A stretch of 64,000 bases of DNA from assembly GCA_017503065.1 (NCBI GenBank), contig JAFVTT010000034.1, positions 17,614-81,613 of the forward strand, read 5' to 3'. The notes beneath the pieces are model-generated. The model worked only from the letters and a program-made list of their open reading frames with translations. It did no database searches and was not told where the DNA came from. A program made the translations under genes and the position numbers. Shown here one piece after another: positions 8,772-17,029 of the stretch (positions are counted from its first letter, which is position 1; each line of letters opens with the position of its first letter). The stretch is from Bacteroidaceae bacterium. Its GTDB lineage: Bacteria; Bacteroidota; Bacteroidia; Bacteroidales; Bacteroidaceae.

Positions 8772-8951
8772 CTACCAGAACTTGTTGGTGTCGGGGTTGT
8801 ACTCCATGCCTATGCTGCCCAGTGTGGTGGTGAGTACCTCCTTCTCTATGTTCATGTCCTCGCACAGGGCATCCAGAGTGGGGTAGTAGTCCCTGAGTTT
8901 CATGTTGATGAGGCTCATAAGCATGAAGGGGTCGCGTGGAAGGTCTTTCAT
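8772..8951 (-). CDS. DUF4250 family small protein (59 aa)
   Basis: The frame starts at ATG 8951 and ends at TAG 8772. It encodes a 59-aa soluble protein with MKDLPRDPFMLMSLINMKLR at the N-terminus and YNPDTNKFW at the end. This is the PFMLLSxINMKLRD...NKFW pattern of DUF4250. Function is unknown. The gene is 4 bp downstream of the DUF1846 stop and 3 bp upstream of cobW, so all are probably on one mRNA. Confidence 0.85.
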   Translation of the reverse strand: MKDLPRDPFMLMSLINMKLRDYYPTLDALCEDMNIEKEVLTTTLGSIGMEYNPDTNKFW

Positions 8952-8955
8952 CTTC

Positions 8956-10419
8956 TTACTTCTTGCTTGCAGGGTCGCAGGTCAGGGATATGCCCAGTTT
9001 CTTCAGTATCTTCTGGTCCACCTGGCTCAGCATCACGGTGGAGTGTGCCTGGAGGCCGTTCAGTTCGGGAAGCATGGCCAGGGCACGGCGGCAGTTGGCG
9101 TCGTTAAGCGACAGGACGCTGAGGGCCACCAGCACCTCGTCCATGTGCAGGCGCGGGTTCTTGCCGCCGAGATAGTCCACCTTGGTCTTCTGTATGGGTT
9201 CGATGAAGTCCTGGGGTATGAGTTTCAGTTCGTGGTCAATGCCGGCAAGGTGCTTGATGGAGTTGAGCAGAAGGCTGGCGCATGTGCCCAGCAAGGGGCT
9301 GCTGCCTGCGGTTATCATGGTGCCGTCGCTCAGTTGTATGGCAGAAGACTCGTTGCCGCTCTCCTGTGCGCGTTTCTTGGCCGCCACGGTGGTGATGCGG
9401 TCGTCGGTGGAGATGCCTGCCTGCTTCATGAGCAGACGTATCTTGTTGACCTCCGTTTCGTTCATCGCTCCCATGGCCATCTTGTTGAGGGCGGTATAGT
9501 AGCGGCGTATGATTTCCTGCTTGGAGGCTTCGCGGCACACGTCGTCATTGCAGATGCAGAAACCGAGCATGTTCACGCCCATGTCCGTAGGACTCTTGTA
9601 GGGGCATGTGCCGTAGATGCCGTCGAAGATGCTGGTGAGTACGGGGAAGATTTCCACGTCGCGGTTGTAACTGATAGCCACCTCGTTGTAGGCCTCCATG
9701 TGGAAGGGGTCTATCTCGTTGACGTCGTTCAGGTCGGCGGTGGCCGCCTCGTAGGCGATGTTTACGGGGTGCTTCAGCGGGAGGTTCCATACGGGGAAGG
9801 TCTCAAACTTGGCATAACCGGCGCAGACACCGCGCTTGTGCTCGTTGTAGAGTTGGGACAGGCATACTGCCATCTTGCCGGAACCGGGGCCGGGGGCGGT
9901 GACAATGACCAGGGGACGCTCCGTCTCCACAAAGTCGTTCTTGCCGAAACCCTCGTCGGAGTCAATTAGCGCCACGTTGTTGGGATAGCCCTCGATGGTG
10001 TAGTGGTAGTAGGTCTTTATGCCGAGCGACTCCAGGCGGCGGCGGTATGTTTCGGCGGAACTCTGGCCGTTGAAGTGAGTTATCACCACACTTCCCACCA
10101 TGAAACCGCAGTTCTGGAACTCGCTTCTCAGGCGCAGTACATCCTCGTCGTAGGTGATGCCCAGGTCCTGGCGCACCTTGTTCTTCTCAATGTCCACGGC
10201 ACTGATTACGATAATAATCTCGGCCTGTGAAGACAATTGTGACAGCATCCTCAGTTTGGAATCGGGTTGGAAACCGGGCAGGACGCGGCTGGCATGGTGG
10301 TCGTCAAAAAGTTTTCCGCCCAGTTCCAGATAGAGTTTGCCCTGGAACTGTGCTATCCTCTCCCTGATATGCTCGCTTTGGATGCGGATATATTTGTCGT
10401 TGTCAAATCCGTATTTCAT
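8956..10419 (-). CDS. DUF1846 domain-containing protein
   Basis: 487 aa counted from the start MKYGFDNDKYIRIQSEHIRE. An in-frame extension to 10518 would read through the promoter and is rejected. The sequence contains LYLELGGKLFDDHHASRVL, a block of TVAPGPGSGKMAVCLSQLY type (here VTAPGPGSGKMAVC) resembling a nucleotide-binding loop, and PVWNLPLKHPVNIAYEAATADL, all typical of full-length DUF1846. Structures are known for the family but the activity is unsettled; kinase-like or nucleotide-dependent enzymes have been suggested. It is first in the operon with DUF4250, cobW and a small membrane protein, which hints at a link to metal homeostasis (inference). Confidence 0.88.
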   Translation of the reverse strand: MKYGFDNDKYIRIQSEHIRERIAQFQGKLYLELGGKLFDDHHASRVLPGFQPDSKLRMLSQLSSQAEIIIVISAVDIEKNKVRQDLGITYDEDVLRLRSEFQNCGFMVGSVVITHFNGQSSAETYRRRLESLGIKTYYHYTIEGYPNNVALIDSDEGFGKNDFVETERPLVIVTAPGPGSGKMAVCLSQLYNEHKRGVCAGYAKFETFPVWNLPLKHPVNIAYEAATADLNDVNEIDPFHMEAYNEVAISYNRDVEIFPVLTSIFDGIYGTCPYKSPTDMGVNMLGFCICNDDVCREASKQEIIRRYYTALNKMAMGAMNETEVNKIRLLMKQAGISTDDRITTVAAKKRAQESGNESSAIQLSDGTMITAGSSPLLGTCASLLLNSIKHLAGIDHELKLIPQDFIEPIQKTKVDYLGGKNPRLHMDEVLVALSVLSLNDANCRRALAMLPELNGLQAHSTVMLSQVDQKILKKLGISLTCDPASKK

Positions 10420-10422
10420 AGA

Positions 10423-10485
10423 ATTATCTCGCTTATTACCTTTATAACAAGATACAAAGGTACGAATAAGCGAGATAATTACAAA
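10423..10485 (-). promoter_or_regulatory. Promoter of the DUF1846-cobW operon, framed by a perfect 15-bp inverted repeat
   Basis: On the minus strand TTTG (10485-10482), 19 bp, TACCTTTG (10462-10455). The arms ATTATCTCGCTTATT (10423-10437 on the plus strand) and AATAAGCGAGATAAT (10465-10479) flank the -7 box. They could form a leader hairpin or operator half-sites. Confidence 0.7.
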
Positions 10486-10524
10486 AAAGTATGCTCTTAT
10501 TTTTTCTGTTAGAGCCAAGTTTTT

Positions 10525-11736
10525 TTACCAGTTCACTTCAACGGCATGTTTGAAGTCGCGCATGGGGTCTCCCCAGAGTTCCTGGGAGAGTTTGCGGGTC
10601 TTCTTTGAACTCTTCACTTTGCCGCAGAAAACCTGTTTGCCGTTGATGCGGACGGTCACCTTTTTCTTCAGGTCAACGAGTTGGCCGGACAGGAAGATGC
10701 GCAGGTGTCCGTGCTGTGCAGGAGTGAGGTCCTTGCTGAAGAGCATGTCTATGCCCCAGTGCGGATCCTTCCATGTGGCGTTGTACTTGACGCCATCCAC
10801 CTTGATATCAATGCTGTTGTCGGCATTGGCGGTAAACTCGTATCTGGTGCGGTAGGCATCCGTTTCCTCCAGCACCTGCAGGTTGTAGAATGCATTGCGC
10901 TTAAGCCCGTCCATCTCGAGGTTTTCCCAGATGAAGTGGCGTGGCTGTGCATTGCGCTTGTGTTGCGCCAGCCATGGGGTGGTGGGGGTATAGTCGATGG
11001 AATGTCCTTTGTCGGGGATGAGTTCCACACGATGCTTGTATTCGTTGGGGAAGAGGCGTTGCATGCTGTCCAGTTTCTCGCCTGTGGTCTTTGTGAGCAG
11101 ATGACGGTAGAACATGAAGTCCTTGTCGCCGGTCAGGAAACTCAGTGGAACGTGGGCAAGGTTCTCGACAGGCGCATTTATCAGGGGTTCGCCTCCGGCC
11201 ATGGGACCTGCCGCTGCCCAATAGTCGGCATAGAACGATGCCAGACGCTGGCTTCCGTATCCGCCCTCAGAGATACCGAAGACGTAGATGCGGTTCTTGT
11301 CCACTTCGGGCATGGACATAAGGATGCGCAAGATTCGTTCCCATGTCCATTGCTTGCTGCGCTGCCACCATCTGTACCATGCCCCTTCCTGCGGAATCTG
11401 CGGGACGATGTACATGGAGGGACCGTCCTGGAACATCTTGGCCAGACGGAGACCGTTGGACCATTCGTGCTCTCTGGGACCCGAACCGTGCAGATAGAGG
11501 AACACTGGGTAGCCGTCTTTGGGCATGTCGCCCTTCACTCCCAGGTAGAAGTTCATTTTTGCGTTTGGCTCCAAAGAATCGGGCAGTGTCCAAGTAGTGA
11601 CATTTGCCTTGGAAAGTGAGTCCGTAAGTAGTTTGCGGAACTCTGCCACATCCTGGGCTTCCTTGTTGTTGTCGGCCAGTACTGTTCCACATGTCATCAA
11701 TGCGGAGAGGGCCAGTAACAGGATCTTGATTTTCAT
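10525..11736 (-). CDS. Secreted alpha/beta-hydrolase (esterase/peptidase-like)
   Basis: 403 aa with a signal peptide (1-21, cleaved after VLA). The oxyanion-region motif LYLHGSGPREHEW, nucleophile elbow FGISEGGYG (Ser in GxSxGG) and DKGHSIDYTPTTPW carrying the candidate catalytic His show the alpha/beta-hydrolase fold. An acidic residue in LTGDKDFMFY may complete the triad. The C-terminal ~130 residues look beta-rich and may be an accessory domain. It resembles Bacteroidota secreted esterases/prolyl-oligopeptidase-like hydrolases; the substrate cannot be told. It is probably transcribed alone. Confidence 0.8.
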   Translation of the reverse strand: MKIKILLLALSALMTCGTVLADNNKEAQDVAEFRKLLTDSLSKANVTTWTLPDSLEPNAKMNFYLGVKGDMPKDGYPVFLYLHGSGPREHEWSNGLRLAKMFQDGPSMYIVPQIPQEGAWYRWWQRSKQWTWERILRILMSMPEVDKNRIYVFGISEGGYGSQRLASFYADYWAAAGPMAGGEPLINAPVENLAHVPLSFLTGDKDFMFYRHLLTKTTGEKLDSMQRLFPNEYKHRVELIPDKGHSIDYTPTTPWLAQHKRNAQPRHFIWENLEMDGLKRNAFYNLQVLEETDAYRTRYEFTANADNSIDIKVDGVKYNATWKDPHWGIDMLFSKDLTPAQHGHLRIFLSGQLVDLKKKVTVRINGKQVFCGKVKSSKKTRKLSQELWGDPMRDFKHAVEVNW

Positions 11737-11784
11737 ATCGGTATTAAGTGTTTAAGGTTTTCTTGACAGGCAGGGGTGCAGATG

Positions 11785-12465
11785 TCAGTTTCTGCTTCTT
11801 CCCATAAACATGAGTATGTAATATACGAGTGTTGCCAGAGAGCCGAGGGCGGCGGCGACATAGGTGTAGGCGGCACTGCGCAGGGCATCGTTTACCATAG
11901 GCTGTGTCTCGTATGTAGTGATGCCGGCATTCTTAAGCCATGCGGTTGCCCTCATGCTGGCGTTGATTTCCACCGGCAGGGTGATGAAGGCAAAGAGTGT
12001 GGTCATGGCAAACAGGATGATGCCGCCAAGCATGATCTGCGGGAATGCCTCGATGGTCAGGATACCGATGAGCAGAACCCACTGCATCCAACTGGAAGCG
12101 AAACTTACAACGGGCACCAGAGAACTGCGCATCTTCAGGGGAGCGTAGGCAGTGGCATGCTGTACGGCATGGCCACATTCGTGTGCCGCCACGGCTGCTG
12201 CGGCGACAGAGCAGTCGTTGTACACATCATCGCTGAGGTTCACGGTCTTGTCAACGGGGTTGTAGTGGTCGGTAAGTTGGCCGGGAGTACTGATGACGCG
12301 CACGTCGTAGATGCCGTTGTCGTGCAGCATCTTTATGGCAACATCCTTGCCCGTCATCCTGTTGGGCAGGAATACCTTGCCGTATTTCTCGAATTTGCTC
12401 TTCAGGTTCCACTGAACCAGATAACTCACAAGGGCGATAACGCCGAATAGAATGTAGTATGTCAT
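11785..12465 (-). CDS. Membrane zinc metallopeptidase, YugP type
   Basis: 226 aa. There is an N-terminal transmembrane helix (3-18), then DVAIKMLHDNGIYDVRV and GQLTDHYNPVDKTVNLS, and the zinc motif AAHECGHAVQH (HExxH as HECGH). Three further hydrophobic helices follow. This order is typical of the neutral zinc metallopeptidase family (YugP, Zn_peptidase_2). Its physiological substrate is not known. A 16-bp perfect palindrome lies about 65 bp upstream of the start. Confidence 0.9.
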   Translation of the reverse strand: MTYYILFGVIALVSYLVQWNLKSKFEKYGKVFLPNRMTGKDVAIKMLHDNGIYDVRVISTPGQLTDHYNPVDKTVNLSDDVYNDCSVAAAAVAAHECGHAVQHATAYAPLKMRSSLVPVVSFASSWMQWVLLIGILTIEAFPQIMLGGIILFAMTTLFAFITLPVEINASMRATAWLKNAGITTYETQPMVNDALRSAAYTYVAAALGSLATLVYYILMFMGRSRN

Positions 12466-12529
12466 AATCTGTATAATCTTATACGGTTATTAGCCGTCTT
12501 ATGTGTTTGTTTGCCGTTGCGAAGTTATG

Positions 12530-12545
12530 ACTTGTCCGGACAAGT
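12530..12545. promoter_or_regulatory. 16-bp perfect palindrome upstream of yugP (possible operator)
   Basis: ACTTGTCCGGACAAGT lies directly upstream of TAACTTCG, a 7/8 match to the -7 consensus on the minus strand, so it would sit in the promoter spacer. A second imperfect hairpin, ACGGTTA/TAGCCGT, lies in the leader at 12483-12497. The position suits a repressor operator (inference). Confidence 0.45.
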
Positions 12546-12630
12546 ATGGTGCAACCTCGTGTTAAAAACATATAAAACGGCCAATGTATTAACGAAAGGG
12601 CGTCGTACTTGACAACATTTAACAGAACGG

Positions 12631-14040
12631 TCAGAAGAAGAACCTCATGATGTCGTTGCTGAATGCCAGTATCATCAGACCGAACAGCAGGAAAAGGCCG
12701 AGTTTCTCTATCACGTCCATAACCTTTGCCGAAGGCTGGCGGCCAACGATGCCCTCATAGAGAAGAAGGACAATGTGCCCGCCGTCCAGACCGGGGATTG
12801 GAAGGATATTCATTACGGCAAGGATGATGCTGATGAATGCCGTCATGCTCCAGAACGCATTCCAGTCCCATGTGTTAGGGAATAGGCTGCCGATGGTAAG
12901 GAACGAGCCTACCTGCTGAACGCCTTCCTTGTTGAAGAGATACTTCAAGGACACCACGTAGTCGGACAGGGTGTTCCATGCCAGTTGGAAGCCGGCAGGT
13001 ATACTCTGCAGGAAGCCGTATGATATGTGCTCCGTCTGGATGTCCTTGAGTTGGGTGTCGTCCCACATGACTCCTAATTTGACATCATCGGAAAGTCGCA
13101 TCTGGAGAGTGTCTGGAGTTGCCGCATTCGCGTGGAGGACAACAACGGAAAGACTGAGGGCGCGGAGGCTGTCTTCGTGAGAGCATCCTTCTGCTTCGAT
13201 GATGTCCTGCCTGCGTCCCAGTTCCAGTGTGACGTCGCTGATGTCATAGGTGGGGACACTGCCCACTTCCAGTATGGTGTCGCCTTTCCTGATGCCTGAT
13301 TTTTCGGCAGGGGTACCTTCGGCCACTAATCCCACGATGGGCTTTATGGGCATGGAGAAGAAGTGTGGCTCCTTCTGCATCTCCAGCAGGGACACCCCTT
13401 CTTCCGGCATCTCTATGTCCACGGCATTGCCGTCGCGCAGCACGGTTACCACGCTTGCTTCGGAAATGTCCATCATCAAGGCACCGCTGTAGCCTTCTAT
13501 CTCTTCTCCGTCCACCTTTATGGGTATGTCACCGTTGCGGAAACCTATCTCGTGGGCGATGTGGTTGTAGTTAAGGCCGTTGGGCAGATTGCGCATCGGC
13601 ACTATTTCGCGTCCCCATGTGTACATTATGGCGGAGTATATTACCAATGCTGCGATAAGATTGAACAGGACGCCTCCCACCATGATGAGGAAGCGGCGCC
13701 AGACAGGCTTCTGGTTAAAATCGCTCTCCTGTGGCTCTCTGGCAGCGATGTCCTCGGCGCTCTTTGTCTCGTCCACCATGCCGGCTATGCTCACGTATCC
13801 GCCCAAGGGCAGCCAGCCTATGCCATATTCCGTTTCATTGTCCTTGAAATAGGGGAACAGGCGGGTGAACCACTTGTCCCTTGTTGAGAATATGTGGAAG
13901 TAAGGGTTGAAGAACAGGTAGAACTTCTCCACCTTCACGCCAGAGAACTTGGCGAAGAGAAAGTGTCCGCCCTCGTGGATGAACACCAGCAGGCTCAGGC
14001 AGAAAATAAGTTGCAGTGCTTTTATCAGTATTATTTCCAT
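12631..14040 (-). CDS. rseP: RseP-like site-2 intramembrane metalloprotease (M50)
   Basis: 469 aa. The first helix carries the zinc motif HEGGH (22-26). One or two PDZ domains lie in the middle (KPIVGLVAEGTPAEKSG, GDTILEVGSVP). The third ligand motif LPIPGLDGGH is near the C-terminus. The length and arrangement match RseP. It cleaves membrane-bound anti-sigma factors or signal-peptide remnants; its substrate here is not shown, though the ECF locus at 52 kb is a candidate. It lies 32 bp after dxr, last in a long leftward operon. Confidence 0.93.
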   Translation of the reverse strand: MEIILIKALQLIFCLSLLVFIHEGGHFLFAKFSGVKVEKFYLFFNPYFHIFSTRDKWFTRLFPYFKDNETEYGIGWLPLGGYVSIAGMVDETKSAEDIAAREPQESDFNQKPVWRRFLIMVGGVLFNLIAALVIYSAIMYTWGREIVPMRNLPNGLNYNHIAHEIGFRNGDIPIKVDGEEIEGYSGALMMDISEASVVTVLRDGNAVDIEMPEEGVSLLEMQKEPHFFSMPIKPIVGLVAEGTPAEKSGIRKGDTILEVGSVPTYDISDVTLELGRRQDIIEAEGCSHEDSLRALSLSVVVLHANAATPDTLQMRLSDDVKLGVMWDDTQLKDIQTEHISYGFLQSIPAGFQLAWNTLSDYVVSLKYLFNKEGVQQVGSFLTIGSLFPNTWDWNAFWSMTAFISIILAVMNILPIPGLDGGHIVLLLYEGIVGRQPSAKVMDVIEKLGLFLLFGLMILAFSNDIMRFFF

Positions 14041-14072
14041 TGGAATGTCGTCGTTTGTCTTTTAGATGGTTC

Positions 14073-15218
14073 TTATAATAGTTCTGTTGCGGTTATTCTT
14101 GCTATGCGGTCGGTTTCCAGATAGTCTTCCAGGGACGGCTCTTTGATATATGGTACACGTTCGAGTGTTTTCGCGATGACTTCCGCCATTTGCAGGAAAC
14201 CGCACTTGTCCTGTCGGAAGGCCAGGTTCACCACCTCGTTGGCGGCATTTACCACGCAAGCGGCATTGCCACCACGGCGTATTGCCTCGTATGCCATGGC
14301 CAGGCAGGGGAAACGCTCCAGGTCGGGACGTTCGAATGTCAGATCCTGCATGTCCCACCAGTCTATGCGAGGGAAACTGCTCTCCAATCGGACGGGATAG
14401 GACATGGCCAACTGTATGGGAACCCGCATGTCGGGTGCGCCAAGTTGGGCCTTTACCGCACCGTCCTGGAACTGAACGGCGCTGTGTACTATGCTCTGGG
14501 GGTGTACCACCACCTGTATGCGGTCGGCGTCTACATCGAAGAGCCACTTTGCCTCTATTACCTCGAAGCCCTTGTTCATCATGCTTGCCGAGTCGATGGT
14601 AATCTTGGCTCCCATGTCCCAGTTGGGGTGTTTTAGCGCCTGTGCCGCGGTCACATCCTTCATCTCGTCCAGTGTGAACTTGCGGAAAGGACCGCCCGAA
14701 GCCGTGAGTATGATTTTCTCAATGGGGCTTTCCTCTCCCATAAGGCTCTGGAAGATGGCAGAGTGCTCGCTGTCCACTGGCAGCATGGGCACATTATATT
14801 CCTGGCAGAGTGCCGTTATTAGTTCACCTGCGACTACTAACGTCTCCTTGTTGGCAAGCGCTATGGGCTTGCCAGCCTTGATGGCGGCGATGGTGGGGCG
14901 CAGGCCGCTGAAACCTACCAGTGCCGTCAGCACCATGTCCACGGGTTCCATGGCAACAACCTGGCACAGCGCCTCGCTTCCGGCATATACCTGTATGGGC
15001 AGGTCGGTCAGTGCCTCACGTACGTGGTCATATTTGCTCTCGTCGGCAATTACCACAGCGCATGGCACGAATTTGCGAGCCTGGCTGATGAGCAGGTCGG
15101 CATTGTTTCCGGCCGTTAACACGTATGCCTCGAACAAGTCGCTGTGCTCTTCTATAACCTGTAAGGCCTGTGTACCGATGCTTCCGGTAGAGCCTAATAT
15201 GCAAATCTTCCTTTTCAT
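14073..15218 (-). CDS. dxr: 1-deoxy-D-xylulose 5-phosphate reductoisomerase
   Basis: 381 aa. The NADPH-binding start ICILGSTGSIGTQALQVI, the substrate/metal region LPVDSEHSAIFQ, and ILTASGGPFR and HPNWDMGAKITIDSASMMNKGFE segments are all as in Dxr. It converts DXP to MEP in the non-mevalonate isoprenoid pathway in the cytoplasm. It sits between rimM (6-bp gap) and rseP (32-bp gap), an order often seen in Bacteroidota. Confidence 0.97.
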   Translation of the reverse strand: MKRKICILGSTGSIGTQALQVIEEHSDLFEAYVLTAGNNADLLISQARKFVPCAVVIADESKYDHVREALTDLPIQVYAGSEALCQVVAMEPVDMVLTALVGFSGLRPTIAAIKAGKPIALANKETLVVAGELITALCQEYNVPMLPVDSEHSAIFQSLMGEESPIEKIILTASGGPFRKFTLDEMKDVTAAQALKHPNWDMGAKITIDSASMMNKGFEVIEAKWLFDVDADRIQVVVHPQSIVHSAVQFQDGAVKAQLGAPDMRVPIQLAMSYPVRLESSFPRIDWWDMQDLTFERPDLERFPCLAMAYEAIRRGGNAACVVNAANEVVNLAFRQDKCGFLQMAEVIAKTLERVPYIKEPSLEDYLETDRIARITATELL

Positions 15219-15224
15219 AACTGT

Positions 15225-15725
15225 TTACAAGTCCAAAAGCCCTTCGGGCAGAATCATATATATGGTACGTTCCTTGGCGTCTATCCTCTCGATGAAGTCC
15301 TCTGTGGCAGGGATGAGTTTGTCCCCTACGAAGAAGATTGTATTGGCGGTAGAGTCCTCGACATGTTCTATCTCGCCTATTGCTCCAGCAACGGCGTCCA
15401 CGACCTGCCAACCGGTAAAGTGCCGCCATGTGTATTCGTCATCCTCGCTGGGTTCGGGCGTAAGGTCGTGGGGGAAGTAGACATCCGCCCCGACGTATTC
15501 CATTGCGTCCTCGGCGGTATCTATGTCCTGGAACTTCAGCAGTGCCACGGAATCGCTGCGGAATCGCCACTCTTCCAGGAAGAAGGGTACCTGTATGCCG
15601 TCCACTTCCAGAAAGACATAGTCGGCATCGACCCTGTCCCACACGTCGTCGGTGAAGTTCATGGACAACTCGCCGCTTATGCCGTGTGTGCGTGTCAGTG
15701 TGCCTATTTTGTAGGTATCTATCAT
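15225..15725 (-). CDS. rimM: Ribosome maturation factor RimM
   Basis: 166 aa. The N-terminal RimM domain (YKIGTLTRTHGISGEL) is followed by a PRC-barrel (DDEYTWRHFTGWQVVD...IGEIEHV) and the end LIPATEDFIERIDAKERTI. It binds S19 and the 30S head during late assembly. Its ATG overlaps the murA stop by 4 bp, implying translational coupling. Confidence 0.95.
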   Translation of the reverse strand: MIDTYKIGTLTRTHGISGELSMNFTDDVWDRVDADYVFLEVDGIQVPFFLEEWRFRSDSVALLKFQDIDTAEDAMEYVGADVYFPHDLTPEPSEDDEYTWRHFTGWQVVDAVAGAIGEIEHVEDSTANTIFFVGDKLIPATEDFIERIDAKERTIYMILPEGLLDL

Positions 15726-17029
15726 TCTACTCTGGTAATGTTTGCTCCAAGTTTGTTCAGTCTCTCCTCTATGTTCTCATAGCCACGGTCTATCTGCCCA
15801 ATGTTGTCTATGCGGCTTGTTCCCGAGGCGCTCATGGCGGCAATCAGCATGGCGATACCGGCACGTATGTCGGGCGAGGTCATCTTTCCCCCTTTCAGCA
15901 TGAACTGCTTGTCGTGGCCTATGACTACGGCCCGGTGCGGATCGCATAGTATAATCTGTGCTCCCATGTCGATTAGTTTGTCCACGAAGAACAGTCGGCT
16001 CTCGAACATCTTCTGGTGTATCAGCACGCTGCCCTTTGCCTGGGTGGCAACGACAAGCAGGATACTCAGGAGGTCGGGGGTGAGGCCCGGCCACGGAGCG
16101 TCGGCAATGGTCATTATGCTGCCGTCCAGGAAAGACTCTATCTCGTAGTGTTCCTGCTTGGGGATATAGATGTCGTCTTCCCTGCGCTCCAGGCGTACTC
16201 CGAGGCGCTGGAACACGGTGGGGATGATGCCCAACTGGTCGTAGCGTACATTGCGTATCAGCACGCCCTCGCCGCACATGGCGGCCATGCCTATGAACGA
16301 ACCTACCTCAATCATGTCGGGCAGAATGGTGTGTGATGTTCCGCCGAGTCTCTCCACACCGGTAATGGTAAGCAGGTTGGAGCCTATACCCTCGATCTTT
16401 GCCCCCATGCCGCAAAGCATGGTGCACAACTGCTGCAGGTATGGTTCGCATGCCGCATTGTATATCGTGGTGGTTCCTTCTGCCAGTACGGCCGCCATCA
16501 CGATGTTTGCCGTGCCTGTTACGGAGGCTTCTTCCAAGAGCATGTATGTGCCGTGAAGTCGGTCTGCCTTTATCTCGAAGATCCCTTTCGCGGCATCATA
16601 GGTGAAGTCTGCACCCAGTTTCTGTATGCCCAGGAAATGGGTGTCCAGACGACGGCGCCCTATCTTGTCGCCGCCGGGCTTGCTGACAAAGGCATGTCCG
16701 AACCTGGCAACCAGCGGGCCTACAAACATCACGCTTCCTCGCAGACGTGAGCATCGCTCCAGAAACTCCCCGCTCTGCAGGTAACTGAGGTCTACGCAGT
16801 CTGCCTGAAAGGTCATGTCGCCCTGCCCATGGCGGGTAACCCGCACACCCACATCCTGCAGCAGACGTATCTGGTTGTTCACGTCGGCTATGTCGGGCAG
16901 GTTGCTGATTCTTACGGGTTCGCTGGAAAGCAAGGTGGCGCAGAGCACCTGCAGGGCTTCGTTTTTCGCTCCCTGGGGTGTAATCTCGCCCTTCAGGGGG
17001 CGTCCTCCTTCTATTATGAATGCTGACAT
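15722..17029 (-). CDS. murA: UDP-N-acetylglucosamine 1-carboxyvinyltransferase, Asp variant
   Basis: 435 aa. It performs the first committed step of peptidoglycan synthesis (enolpyruvyl transfer to UDP-GlcNAc). Family landmarks are GGRPLKGEITPQGAKNEALQ and later GGYENIEERLNKLGA-type sequence (here RGYENIEERLNKLGA). The loop that normally reads PGGC-x-IG reads PGGDKIG, with Asp at residue 121 in place of the fosfomycin-target Cys. The Asp form is known to be catalytically active and fosfomycin-insensitive in other bacteria. It overlaps rimM by 4 bp and touches the DUF4290 gene. Confidence 0.96.
   Translation of the reverse strand: MSAFIIEGGRPLKGEITPQGAKNEALQVLCATLLSSEPVRISNLPDIADVNNQIRLLQDVGVRVTRHGQGDMTFQADCVDLSYLQSGEFLERCSRLRGSVMFVGPLVARFGHAFVSKPGGDKIGRRRLDTHFLGIQKLGADFTYDAAKGIFEIKADRLHGTYMLLEEASVTGTANIVMAAVLAEGTTTIYNAACEPYLQQLCTMLCGMGAKIEGIGSNLLTITGVERLGGTSHTILPDMIEVGSFIGMAAMCGEGVLIRNVRYDQLGIIPTVFQRLGVRLERREDDIYIPKQEHYEIESFLDGSIMTIADAPWPGLTPDLLSILLVVATQAKGSVLIHQKMFESRLFFVDKLIDMGAQIILCDPHRAVVIGHDKQFMLKGGKMTSPDIRAGIAMLIAAMSASGTSRIDNIGQIDRGYENIEERLNKLGANITRVE

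Noticed and set aside
8902..9969. 355-aa rightward frame over the DUF1846 gene
   Set aside because: Antisense shadow; the leftward frame has clear family sequence and a promoter.
10438..10464. Phase-variable invertible promoter
   Set aside because: The interior between the inverted arms is only 27 bp, far shorter than known invertible promoters, and no invertase gene is nearby.
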